Shown here one piece after another: positions 22,979-30,768 of a stretch of 47,029 nucleotides of DNA. Under the pieces are notes generated by a model. That model did not search any database and was not told where the DNA came from. It saw only the letters and a list, made by a program, of their open reading frames with translations. Made by a program: the position numbers and the translations under genes. Source of the DNA: Albidovulum sp. (lineage in GTDB: Bacteria; Pseudomonadota; Alphaproteobacteria; Rhodobacterales; Rhodobacteraceae); NCBI GenBank assembly GCA_030837825.1, contig JAUQYB010000062.1:1-47029 (forward strand), written 5' to 3'. Numbering within the stretch: position 1 is the first letter of the stretch; each line of letters opens with the position of its first letter.

Positions 22979-23014
22979 CTGAGCGCTCAGATATTATTTT
23001 GACCGGGTGCTCAG
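22979..23014. promoter_or_regulatory. tandem operator: CTGAGCGCTCAG and a degenerate copy 24 bp away
   Basis: A perfect 12-bp palindrome CTGAGCGCTCAG spans 22979-22990. A second site CCGGGTGCTCAG (23003-23014) keeps the right half (GCTCAG) exactly and lies 24 bp away, close to two helical turns. Both are preceded by TGAC and followed by A. They sit between the divergent TetR gene and the FAD-oxidoreductase operon. Confidence 0.65.
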
Positions 23015-23028
23015 AATGTTGCTAGGCT
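22999..23028 (+). promoter_or_regulatory. probable promoter of the FAD-oxidoreductase/GcvT/MttB operon
   Basis: TTGACC (22999-23004) is a good -35. TGCTAGGCT offers a TGn-extended -10 with the hexamer TAGGCT (23023-23028) and an 18-base spacer. The degenerate operator copy covers the -35 edge and spacer. A weaker minus-strand -10, TAATAT (complement of 22991-22996), could serve the TetR gene. Confidence 0.45.
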
Positions 23029-23054
23029 CCGGCAAGGGAATCGGGGAGGAGCGG

Positions 23055-24659
23055 ATGAGATACGACGCGATCGTCGTCGGCGCCGGGCACAACGGGCTGA
23101 TCACCGCCTGTTTCCTCGCCCGCGCCGGGCTGAAGGTGCTGGTGGTCGAGAAGAACGACTACGTCGGCGGCGCCGCCGTCAGCCGCGAGCTGACGCCGGG
23201 CTGGACCTATTCCAACTGCTCCTATGTCTGCTCGCTCCTGCGCCCCGAGATCATCCGGGCGCTGGAACTGCCCAGGCACGGCTTGCAGGTGATCCCCTAC
23301 GAAAGCGGCGCCACCTTCAACTCGCAGGGCGAGTATTTCAACTATGCCTCCGACCACGACGCGCTCCGCCGCGAGCTGATCCGGCACGACCCGCGCGACG
23401 CCGATGGCTACGAGCGCTATTCCCGCGCGGTGATGAAGCAGTGCCGCTTCATCAAGCCCCTGCTGCTCAGGACTGCGCCCGACCCCACGTCATTCCGGCC
23501 GCGCGACCTGGCCGAGCTTCTCTACATCGGCCGCCGCTTCCACGGGCTCGGCGAACGCGACATGGCCGAGACGGTGCGGTTCTGGACGCTGTCGATCGCC
23601 GAGTTCCTCGACGAGCATCTGCGGTCGGACATCATCAAGGCGCATCTCGCCGGATCGGGGATCATCGGCACCGGGCTCGGCCCCTATTCGCCGGGCACGG
23701 CTTACGTGCTTCTCCATCACTACATGGGCGAGGTCGACGGCTCGATCGGCGCCTGGGGCTTCGCCCGCGGCGGCATGGGGGCGATCACCAAGGCGATGGC
23801 GGCGAGCTTCCGCGCCGCGGGGGGCGAGATCCGGATGGGCTCGGGGCTCGATCGTTTTCTCGTCAGGGGCGGGCGGGTGAGCGGGGTCGCGCTGGAAAAC
23901 GGCGACGAGTTCCATGCCGACACCGTGGTTTCCGGCATGGACGTGCGGCGCACCTTCGTCGAGCACACCGAGGCCGCGGACCTGCCGGCTGACTTCCTCA
24001 AGGCCGTCAGGCGCTACCGCTTCCGCGGCTCGTCGGGCAAGCTCAACATCGCGCTCGACGCGATGCCGACGTTCCGCGCCGCGCCGAAGGGGGCGCGGTT
24101 CCTGCGCGGCGACCTCCACTTCCTCGACAGCATGGCAGAGATCGAGCGGGCCTACGACGACTGGAAGGAAGGCCGTTGGTCGTCAAGCCCTTACGTGGAT
24201 TTCCTCATCCCCACCCAGATCGACCCGACGATGGCGCCGCCGGGCAAGCACTATGCCACGGTCTTCGTGCAATACGCCCCCTACGAACTGGCTGACGGCC
24301 CCTGGGACGATGCGAAGCGCGAGGCCTTCGCGCAGACGGTGATTGGCAAGATCACCCGCCATGTGCCTGATTTCAAGGACCTCGTCGTCCACAAGGAGGT
24401 GCGGACCCCGGCCGACATCGAGCGCGAGGTGGGGCTGACCGAGGGCAACATCTTCCAGGGAGAGCTGACCTTTGATCAGCTTCTCTTCAACCGCCCGGTG
24501 CCGGGCTATGCGCAATACCGCTCGCCGATCCGCGGGCTCTACATGTGCGGGTCCTCGACCCATCCGGGCGGCGGGGTGATGGGCGCGCCGGGGGCGAACG
24601 CGGCGCGCGAGGTGCTGCGCGACCTGCGGCGGAAGATCGACATGGGAGCCGCGGCATGA
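23055..24659 (+). CDS. FAD-dependent oxidoreductase, phytoene-desaturase/PYROXD2-like (first of two)
   Basis: The 534-residue flavoprotein starts with MRYDAIVVGAGHNGLITACFLARAGLKVLVVEK, a Rossmann FAD motif with the acidic ribose contact. GGAAVSRELTPGWTYSNCSYVCSLLRPEI matches the PYROXD2-type group. The middle has FARGGMGAITKAMAASF, and the C-terminus has the flavin-binding YMCGSSTHPGGGVMGAPGANAA. Relatives include carotenoid desaturases and amine oxidases; no carotenoid genes are near, so oxidation of an amine-type substrate is likelier here. I start at the ATG at 23055 with GGAGGAGC just before it. Its stop overlaps the next ATG (ATGA, 24656-24659). Confidence 0.88.
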   Translation: MRYDAIVVGAGHNGLITACFLARAGLKVLVVEKNDYVGGAAVSRELTPGWTYSNCSYVCSLLRPEIIRALELPRHGLQVIPYESGATFNSQGEYFNYASDHDALRRELIRHDPRDADGYERYSRAVMKQCRFIKPLLLRTAPDPTSFRPRDLAELLYIGRRFHGLGERDMAETVRFWTLSIAEFLDEHLRSDIIKAHLAGSGIIGTGLGPYSPGTAYVLLHHYMGEVDGSIGAWGFARGGMGAITKAMAASFRAAGGEIRMGSGLDRFLVRGGRVSGVALENGDEFHADTVVSGMDVRRTFVEHTEAADLPADFLKAVRRYRFRGSSGKLNIALDAMPTFRAAPKGARFLRGDLHFLDSMAEIERAYDDWKEGRWSSSPYVDFLIPTQIDPTMAPPGKHYATVFVQYAPYELADGPWDDAKREAFAQTVIGKITRHVPDFKDLVVHKEVRTPADIEREVGLTEGNIFQGELTFDQLLFNRPVPGYAQYRSPIRGLYMCGSSTHPGGGVMGAPGANAAREVLRDLRRKIDMGAAA

Positions 24660-26146
24660 GCCTGGATGCGATCGTCATCGGTGCCGGCCACAACGGCCTC
24701 GTCGCCGCCGCGCGGCTGGCGCAGGCGGGCCGGCGCGTGCTGGTGCTGGAGGCCGAGGCGGTGCCCGGCGGGCTTCTGGGCGAGGCCGGCGGGATGCGGG
24801 TGGCGGCGATGCCAACCGGGCTTCACCCGGAGGTCGCGCGGGGGCTGGCGCTCCATCGCCACGGGCTGCGGCCGGGCCGGCCGATGGCGACGCTGGCGCT
24901 CGGCGGCGCTGCTCCGGTGCGGATCGAGGGCGGGGCGGTCACGGGCACCGAGGCCGCCACCGCCGCGGCCTTCGCCGACCTGCACCGCCGGCTCACCCGG
25001 CAGGCGTCCGCACTCGCGCCGATGATGCTGAAGGTGCCGCCGCGGCTTCGCGACGGCGGCTGGGGCGAGCGGATGACGCTCGCCCGGCTCGGGCTCGGCA
25101 TCAGGCTGCTCGGCAAGGCCGACATGCGCGAGCTGCTGCGCATCCTGCTGTCCAATGTCTGGGATCTCCTGAACGACGAGATCGGCGACGGGCCGCTGGC
25201 CGGTGCGCTGGCGATGGAGGCGACGCTGGGGGGCGCGATGGGGCCGCGCTCTCCGGGCACGGTGCTGCCGCTTCTCTACCGGCTCGCCGGCCAGCCGCGG
25301 GCGCTGCCCGAGGGCGGCGCCGGGGCGATCATCGCGGCGCTGGTCAAGGCGGTGGAGGCGGCGGGCGGGCAGGTCCGAACCGGCGCACGGGCGGAGGCGC
25401 TGCTGGCCGGCGACGACCGGGTGGAGGGGGTGCGGCTCGCGGGCGGCGAGGAGCTGCGCGCGCCCCTTGTCCTCTCGAACGCCCACCCCCGGGCGACGCT
25501 TCTCGACCTTCTCGGCGCCGGCCACCTCGACGCCGAGGAGGTGCGGCGCGCCCGGCGGATGGCGACGGAGGGCATGGTGGCGCGGCTCGACCTGACGCTC
25601 GCCGCGCCGCCGGCGCTGCCGGGCGGGGCCGCGCCCGGCTCCGGCGACCGGATCCTCGTCGCGCCGGACATGCGGACATTGGAAACCGCCTTCAATGCCG
25701 CGAAATACAAGGAAAGTCCAGGTCGCCCCGCGCTGGAGTGCCTGTGGGACGCGCACGCCTCGCGGCTCTCGGTCTCGGCCCAGTTCGTGCCCTGCCACCT
25801 CAACGGCGGCTGGACGGCGGAGGCGCGCGACCGGCTGACGGCGAGCGTGGTCTCGGTGCTGGATGCGGCGATGCCGGGACTGGCGGCGAAGGTCGAGGGC
25901 GTCACGCTCGCCACCCCCGCCGACATCGCCGCGCGCTTCGCCCTGCCCGGCGGGCACTGGCACCACGGCGAGTTCCGGGTGGACCAGATGCTGATGCTGC
26001 GCCCCTTCGCCGGCGCGGCGCAATACCGGATGCCGGTGGCGGGGCTCTATCTCTGCGGCGCCGGCGCGCATCCCGGCGGCGACGTCACCGGCCTGCCGGG
26101 CTGGAACGCCGCCGGCGTGGCCTTGAAGGACGGGAGGGGCAGATGA
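24656..26146 (+). CDS. FAD-dependent oxidoreductase, PYROXD2-like (second of two)
   Basis: The 496-residue protein begins MSLDAIVIGAGHNGLVAAARLAQAGRRVLVLEAE, again a GxGxxG FAD motif, and ends with YLCGAGAHPGGDVTGLPGWNAAGVAL, the counterpart of the first protein's tail. The centre (LPEGGAGAIIAALVKAVEAAGGQVRTGARAEALL) fits the same family. It is shorter in the N-terminal substrate region and its FAD-tail motif reads GGDVTG instead of GGGVMG, so the two are paralogues with different roles, perhaps a heteromer. Both its start and its end are joined to neighbours by ATGA overlaps, indicating tight co-translation. Confidence 0.87.
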   Translation: MSLDAIVIGAGHNGLVAAARLAQAGRRVLVLEAEAVPGGLLGEAGGMRVAAMPTGLHPEVARGLALHRHGLRPGRPMATLALGGAAPVRIEGGAVTGTEAATAAAFADLHRRLTRQASALAPMMLKVPPRLRDGGWGERMTLARLGLGIRLLGKADMRELLRILLSNVWDLLNDEIGDGPLAGALAMEATLGGAMGPRSPGTVLPLLYRLAGQPRALPEGGAGAIIAALVKAVEAAGGQVRTGARAEALLAGDDRVEGVRLAGGEELRAPLVLSNAHPRATLLDLLGAGHLDAEEVRRARRMATEGMVARLDLTLAAPPALPGGAAPGSGDRILVAPDMRTLETAFNAAKYKESPGRPALECLWDAHASRLSVSAQFVPCHLNGGWTAEARDRLTASVVSVLDAAMPGLAAKVEGVTLATPADIAARFALPGGHWHHGEFRVDQMLMLRPFAGAAQYRMPVAGLYLCGAGAHPGGDVTGLPGWNAAGVALKDGRGR

Positions 26147-27345
26147 ATGCCGTGACGAAACTGCGCGAGGCGGTGCCGATGGGCCTCGTGCCCGGCCCGT
26201 TCCACGACCGCCTCGAGGTGTTGAACCACCAGCGGGCGTGGATGAACTGGATGGGCGTGGCCTCCCCCGCCGTGCTCGACACGGTGGAGTTCGAATACTT
26301 CGCCATCCGCAACCAGGCGACGCTCTTCGACGTCTCGCCGATGATGAAATACCGCATCAGCGGGCCCGACGCCGAGGCGATGGTGAACCGGCTCGTCACC
26401 CGCGATGTGACGAAGCTGAGGCCCGGCCGGGTGGCCTATGTCATCTGGTGCGACGAGGCGGGAAATGTCGTCGACGACGGCACCGTGTTCCGGCTTTCGG
26501 CCACCGAGTTCCGCCTCTGCTGCCAGGAGCCGCAACTGGCCTGGCTCGACGACGTGGCCTGGGGCCTTGACGTGATGGTGGAGGACGTGAGCCACGGGAT
26601 TGCCGGGCTGGCGCTTCAGGGGCCGACCTCCTGCGCCGTGCTCAAGGACGCCGGGCTTGCGGGCATCGAGACGCTGAAACCCTTCGATCTCAGGGAGTTC
26701 CGGATTGATGCTCATCCGGTCACGGTGTCGCGCACCGGCTTCACCGGCGACCTCGGCTATGAGATGTGGATGGCGCCGGAGGATGCGCTCGCGGTCTGGG
26801 ACCGGCTGATGGAGGCGGGCCGGCTTCGCGGCATCCGGGTGATCGGCTACCAGGCGCTCGACATGGCGCGGATCGAGGCCGGCTTCCTGCTGCCGCGCGT
26901 CGATTTCGTCTCCTCCGAGACGCATCTCCGGCCCGGCCGCGCGCGCAACCCCTACGAACTGGGGCTCGACTGGCTGGTGGCGCTCGACAAGCCGCAGTTC
27001 AACGGCCGCCACGCGCTTCTCAGGCTGTCGCATCAGACGCCCCGGCGCAAGCTGGTGGCGATCGAGATCGACCGCGACAAGCCGGCCCACCACGCGCTCG
27101 TCTACCACGCGAAGCGCCGCGAGGTCGGCTTCGTCACCTCGGCGCTCTGGTCGCCGACCCTGAAGCGCAACATCGCCCACGCCTGGGTCGAGGCGCCGTA
27201 TTTTGCGGCGGGGGGCGACCTCTGGGTGGAAATCTACCTTCAGCGCGAGCTGATCTGGGAACGCCGGATGGCGCGGGCGCGGATCGTGGAGCGGGCCTTC
27301 TTCCGCCACCCGCGCCGCACCGCCACGCCGCCGGCGGACTGGTAA
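26143..27345 (+). CDS. GcvT-like aminomethyltransferase/demethylase family protein
   Basis: The 400-residue protein shows the GcvT fold: FAIRNQATLFDVSPMMKYRISGPDAEAMVNRLVTRDV, the conserved Asp pair 111-112 in GNVVDDGTVFRL, the YEMW motif in SRTGFTGDLGYEMWM, and a C-terminal beta-barrel with RRKLVAIEI and VGFVTSALWSPTLKRNIAHAWV. GcvT relatives pass a one-carbon unit from an amine or sulfonium to tetrahydrofolate (glycine cleavage T protein, dimethylglycine/sarcosine demethylases, DmdA). No GcvP, GcvH or GcvPA is present, so it is not part of a glycine cleavage operon. The start overlaps the upstream stop (ATGA, 26143-26146) with a GGGAGGGG ahead. Substrate unknown. Confidence 0.87.
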   Translation: MNAVTKLREAVPMGLVPGPFHDRLEVLNHQRAWMNWMGVASPAVLDTVEFEYFAIRNQATLFDVSPMMKYRISGPDAEAMVNRLVTRDVTKLRPGRVAYVIWCDEAGNVVDDGTVFRLSATEFRLCCQEPQLAWLDDVAWGLDVMVEDVSHGIAGLALQGPTSCAVLKDAGLAGIETLKPFDLREFRIDAHPVTVSRTGFTGDLGYEMWMAPEDALAVWDRLMEAGRLRGIRVIGYQALDMARIEAGFLLPRVDFVSSETHLRPGRARNPYELGLDWLVALDKPQFNGRHALLRLSHQTPRRKLVAIEIDRDKPAHHALVYHAKRREVGFVTSALWSPTLKRNIAHAWVEAPYFAAGGDLWVEIYLQRELIWERRMARARIVERAFFRHPRRTATPPADW

Positions 27346-27354
27346 GGGCGGCGC

Positions 27355-28920
27355 ATGACCGGCCCCGCCCCCGCGCGTCCGGCCCGGTCCGGCGGCCGCG
27401 CCGCCCGTGTCGCGCTGCGCGGGGCGGCGCCGGGCGGGGGCCGCGGGCCGGTCTGGGCCGGGATCGAGGGCGGGCGCTACAACCCGCTTTCGGGCACCGA
27501 CCTGACCCGCATCCACCATGCCGCGCTCGACATCCTCGCCGACACCGGCATCGCCGGGGCGAGCGAGGAGGTGATCGCGATCGCCACTGAACGGGGGGCC
27601 GCGCTGAGCGCAGAGGGCCGGCTGGTCTTTCCCGCGGCGCTGGTCGAGGACCTGCTGACGGGGGCGGCGCGGGAATACGTGATCCACAGCCGCGACCCGG
27701 CCCATGCCGACCTGCATGTCGGCGGCGGGCGCGTCCACTACGCGACCTCGGGCGAGGCGGTCTCGGTCCTCGACTTCGAGAGCCGCAGCTACCGGCCCGC
27801 GACGCTCAGGGATGTCTTCGACACCGCCCGCGTCACCGATGCGCTGCCGAACCTGCACCAGTATGGTCAGATGGTCGTCCCGACCGAGATAACGGACCCG
27901 GTGGAGGCGGACATCAACGTCGCCTACGCCGCCCTTGCCGGCACCACCAAGCCCGTCGAACATGCGCTGAATGCCGTCGAGGCGCTGCCCGCGGTGATGC
28001 AGATCTACGCGCTGGTCGCCGGGTCGGAACGCAGGTTCCGCGACCGCCCGTTCGTCTCGTTCGGGGGCTGCCCGATCGTCTCGCCGCTGCGCTTCGCGCG
28101 CGACAGCCTCGAGGTGATGGTGGCGACGGCGCGGCTTGGCCTTGTCAGCGACATCGCCATCGCGCCGCAGTCGGGGGCGACCGCGCCCGCCTATCTTGCC
28201 GGCGCGCTCGTCCAGGTGACGGCCGAGGCGCTCGCCTGCCTCTCGGTCGTCAACATGGTCAACCCCGGTTGCCCGATGTCCTTCGCCGCCTGGCCCTTCA
28301 CGGTGGATCTCAGGACCGGGGCCTTCGCCGGCGGCTCGGCCGAGGTCGCGGTGCTGATGGCTGCCATTGCCCAGATCGGGCGGTTCTACGACCTGCCGAC
28401 GACAGTCGCGGCCTCGATGTCGGACGCCAAGATGCCGGATGCGCAGATGGGCTATGAAAAGGGCATCACCAGCGTCGTCGCGGGCCTTGCCGGGGCGAAC
28501 CGGGTGATGGAAGCCGCAGGCATGATGGCAAGCCTCATGGGGGTTTCCTACGAGGCGCTGGTGATCGACAACGACATGCTCGGGATGGCGCAGCGGGTGG
28601 TGCGCGGGATCGAGGTCACCGACGAGACACTCTCGGTCGAGGCGATCAAGGCCGCCGTCCGGGGCGAGGGGCATTTTCTAAGCGCCCCCGACACGTTGCG
28701 GAGCATGGAGACGGAATACCTCTATCCCGCGCTCGCCGACCGCTCGCCGGTCGCGCTCTGGACCGAGCAGGGCTGCCCGACGATGGCGGAACGCGCGCGG
28801 GCGCGGGCGGCCGAACTGCTCGCCACCCACCATGGCGACGGGATTTCCGCGCAGGCCGATCGCGCCATCCGCGCGCGCTTCCCGATCCGCCTTGCCAGGG
28901 GCGCGATGCGGCCGCGCTGA
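27355..28920 (+). CDS. trimethylamine methyltransferase (MttB) superfamily protein, non-pyrrolysine
   Basis: The 521-residue protein belongs to the MttB superfamily: NPLSGTDLTRIHHAALDILADTGI near the start, FVSFGGCPIVSPLRFARD in the middle, and NMVNPGCPMSF, FAGGSAEVAVLMAAIAQIGRFYDLP and EKGITSVVAGLAGANRV in the barrel. It is a full frame with no internal TAG, so it is a non-pyrrolysine member like MtgB-type enzymes, which move a methyl group from a quaternary amine (glycine betaine, proline betaine, carnitine and others) to a corrinoid protein. No corrinoid protein or methyl-cobalamin:THF methyltransferase is in this operon; the nearest corrinoid protein is at 39968-40669. It is the last gene of the operon, 9 bases after the GcvT-like gene. 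The first 35 residues are Arg/Ala/Gly-rich and atypical. Confidence 0.9.
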   Translation: MTGPAPARPARSGGRAARVALRGAAPGGGRGPVWAGIEGGRYNPLSGTDLTRIHHAALDILADTGIAGASEEVIAIATERGAALSAEGRLVFPAALVEDLLTGAAREYVIHSRDPAHADLHVGGGRVHYATSGEAVSVLDFESRSYRPATLRDVFDTARVTDALPNLHQYGQMVVPTEITDPVEADINVAYAALAGTTKPVEHALNAVEALPAVMQIYALVAGSERRFRDRPFVSFGGCPIVSPLRFARDSLEVMVATARLGLVSDIAIAPQSGATAPAYLAGALVQVTAEALACLSVVNMVNPGCPMSFAAWPFTVDLRTGAFAGGSAEVAVLMAAIAQIGRFYDLPTTVAASMSDAKMPDAQMGYEKGITSVVAGLAGANRVMEAAGMMASLMGVSYEALVIDNDMLGMAQRVVRGIEVTDETLSVEAIKAAVRGEGHFLSAPDTLRSMETEYLYPALADRSPVALWTEQGCPTMAERARARAAELLATHHGDGISAQADRAIRARFPIRLARGAMRPR

Positions 28921-28932
28921 GCCCGGCGGCGA

Positions 28933-30768
28933 TCAGGGTTCGCCGAGCGGGCGGAGCGCGTCGAGCGCCACCGCCTCTTCCCAGAGCGCCACCCCGTCGC
29001 GGCCGACGAGCCGCACGGTCATCGACCGGAGCCCCTTGGGGTTCGGCGCCAGCGCCAGCGTGTAGCAGCCTCCCTCCATCCGCACCGGGTTGCTTTCCCG
29101 GCCGAGCGACCGTTCGGGGGCGAAGGCACGGCCCTCGTAGTGGAATGTCACCCGCATCTCCGGGTCGTTCGCCCCGGTGCCAAGGCAGGCCGGCCCGAGA
29201 TGGGCGAAGACCCGCGGCCCGAGGCAGATCGCGCCGCCCGCGGCGAGTGGGGCGCAGGAAAGGTCGTCGGTGAAGGGCGCGAAGTCCTCGAGGCAGACAT
29301 AGGCCATGCCGTCGTGCATGAAGGCCGCCGCCTCGGCCGGGAAGGCGCGGCAGGCCTGCGGGCTGGCGGGCAGCGAGACGGTGTCCATCGCATCGCCGTA
29401 GAGCGCCTTGAAGATTCCCATGTTCGGGTTGCCGGCATGGAAGGTCGACCATCCGGCGATGCTGCCCCAGGAAATGTCGGGGTATTCGACGCCGCCGACC
29501 AGCCGGAACGGCGGCCCGGTGAAGCCGGGGAGCGTGGCGAGCCGGGCGCGGATGGCGCGGGCCAGATCCATGTCCCGCGCGCCGAGCCGGGCGTTGTCGG
29601 ACCAGAAGGCGGCCGAGGTCAGCGCGAAGACGAGCGCGACGAAGGCAAGCCCGCCGGCCCCCGCCGCGACCAGCCCGCGCCGCCAGAGGGCCGGCCCGGC
29701 CACCAGCGTCAGCCCCGCGACGGCGATCGCCGCCTCCCAGTAGCCGAGGTAGGCGAAGGCCCGCCCCGGCGGCGCGTCGCCCTGGTAGCCAAGCCAGAAC
29801 AGCACCGGAAAGAGGAAGAGCGCGAGCCCGCCGCCAAGACCGAGCCGGAGTGCCGAGAGAACCCGGCTGCCACGCGCCCCGGCGATCCAGCCGAGCGCGA
29901 GAAGCCCCAACGCGCCGAGCGCGAAAAGGCCCAGCACCGCCCTGAGCCCGCGGGGCAGCGTCATCAGCGTGCCGGTATAGAGACTGCGGATCAGCGCCGG
30001 GAGGGCGGCGAGCTTCTCGGCAAACCCGGCCGCATCGGTCTCGGAAAAGCGGTCCGAGACGATGGTGATCCCCTGAAGCCCGGCATAGGCGCGCCATTCG
30101 GCGAGGTAGAGCACGATCGCCAGCGCCGAGGTGGCCGCGCCGATCAGCGCGATCCGCACCGCGGCGGCGAAGGAAACCCGATCGATCCTGAGCAGGGCGA
30201 GCACCGGCACGATCAGCCCCGCCACCGCGAAGGTCTGGTAGATCGCCATGCTGAAGGCGAGGCCCTGTGCCGCGGCAAGGGCGGCGAGCGCCTGCACGCC
30301 GGTGGTCCGCCCGGCGACCCGCCACAAAAGCTCGAACGCGCCCACCGACAGCGCCAGCGCGAAGGGGTAGGCGAAGACGTTGCTGGCAAAGCTCAGCGCG
30401 TCGCCCATGTAGATGTGGTTGACCGCCACCGCGAAGATCGCCAGCGCCGCGGCGGGCTGCGCCTTCTCCGGCGCGGCATGGCGGGCCAGCACGCCCGCTA
30501 CCCACCACAGGCAGGGAAAGGCCAGCGCCACCTGCACCGGCAGCAGGAACCGCTCGCCGAAGAGGTCGCGGAAGATCACTTCCAGAAGCCAGCGCCCCTC
30601 GGCCGCGGTCCAGAGCGCCGAGGTGCCGTTGACGTGCCGCCAGTCGTCGGAATGGAACCCGTCGGTCAGGACACCCCAGCCGGTCGTTACCAGGTAGAGG
30701 AGCACCGCCGCCAGAAGCGCGCCACGCGCGTCGATCCGCCGCCACGGCGCCAGGTCAGTCAACCGCAT
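28933..30768 (-). CDS. polytopic membrane protein, GtrII-like glucosyltransferase
   Basis: The 611-residue protein has about ten membrane segments in residues 15-395 (first LAAVLLYLVTTGWGVL), then a soluble C-terminal part of about 210 residues with several Cys and a beta-rich pattern. After the first segment comes GFHSDDWRHVNGT, an acidic loop typical of polyprenyl-sugar-using transferases, including GtrII-type glucosyltransferases. It would take glucose from undecaprenyl-phosphate-glucose on the periplasmic side and add it to a surface glycan. The neighbour GtrB-like enzyme would make that lipid donor, and the two genes overlap by 14 bases. No GtrA flippase is present. The sequence match to GtrII is by pattern, so another GT-C enzyme is possible. 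Confidence 0.6.
   Translation of the reverse strand: MRLTDLAPWRRIDARGALLAAVLLYLVTTGWGVLTDGFHSDDWRHVNGTSALWTAAEGRWLLEVIFRDLFGERFLLPVQVALAFPCLWWVAGVLARHAAPEKAQPAAALAIFAVAVNHIYMGDALSFASNVFAYPFALALSVGAFELLWRVAGRTTGVQALAALAAAQGLAFSMAIYQTFAVAGLIVPVLALLRIDRVSFAAAVRIALIGAATSALAIVLYLAEWRAYAGLQGITIVSDRFSETDAAGFAEKLAALPALIRSLYTGTLMTLPRGLRAVLGLFALGALGLLALGWIAGARGSRVLSALRLGLGGGLALFLFPVLFWLGYQGDAPPGRAFAYLGYWEAAIAVAGLTLVAGPALWRRGLVAAGAGGLAFVALVFALTSAAFWSDNARLGARDMDLARAIRARLATLPGFTGPPFRLVGGVEYPDISWGSIAGWSTFHAGNPNMGIFKALYGDAMDTVSLPASPQACRAFPAEAAAFMHDGMAYVCLEDFAPFTDDLSCAPLAAGGAICLGPRVFAHLGPACLGTGANDPEMRVTFHYEGRAFAPERSLGRESNPVRMEGGCYTLALAPNPKGLRSMTVRLVGRDGVALWEEAVALDALRPLGEP

Noticed and set aside
23055..26146. 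Carotenoid biosynthesis desaturases (crtI type)
   Set aside because: The FAD proteins look like this superfamily, but no crtB, crtE or other pigment genes are nearby, and the neighbours are amine and one-carbon genes.
26047..28674. 875-codon minus-strand frame over the GcvT-like and MttB-like genes
   Set aside because: Antisense shadow, His/Arg/Asp-rich; the plus-strand proteins have clear family motifs and coupled starts.
27355..28920. Pyrrolysine-containing MttB
   Set aside because: The frame is complete for 521 codons with no internal TAG, so no amber read-through is needed; it is a non-pyrrolysine member.
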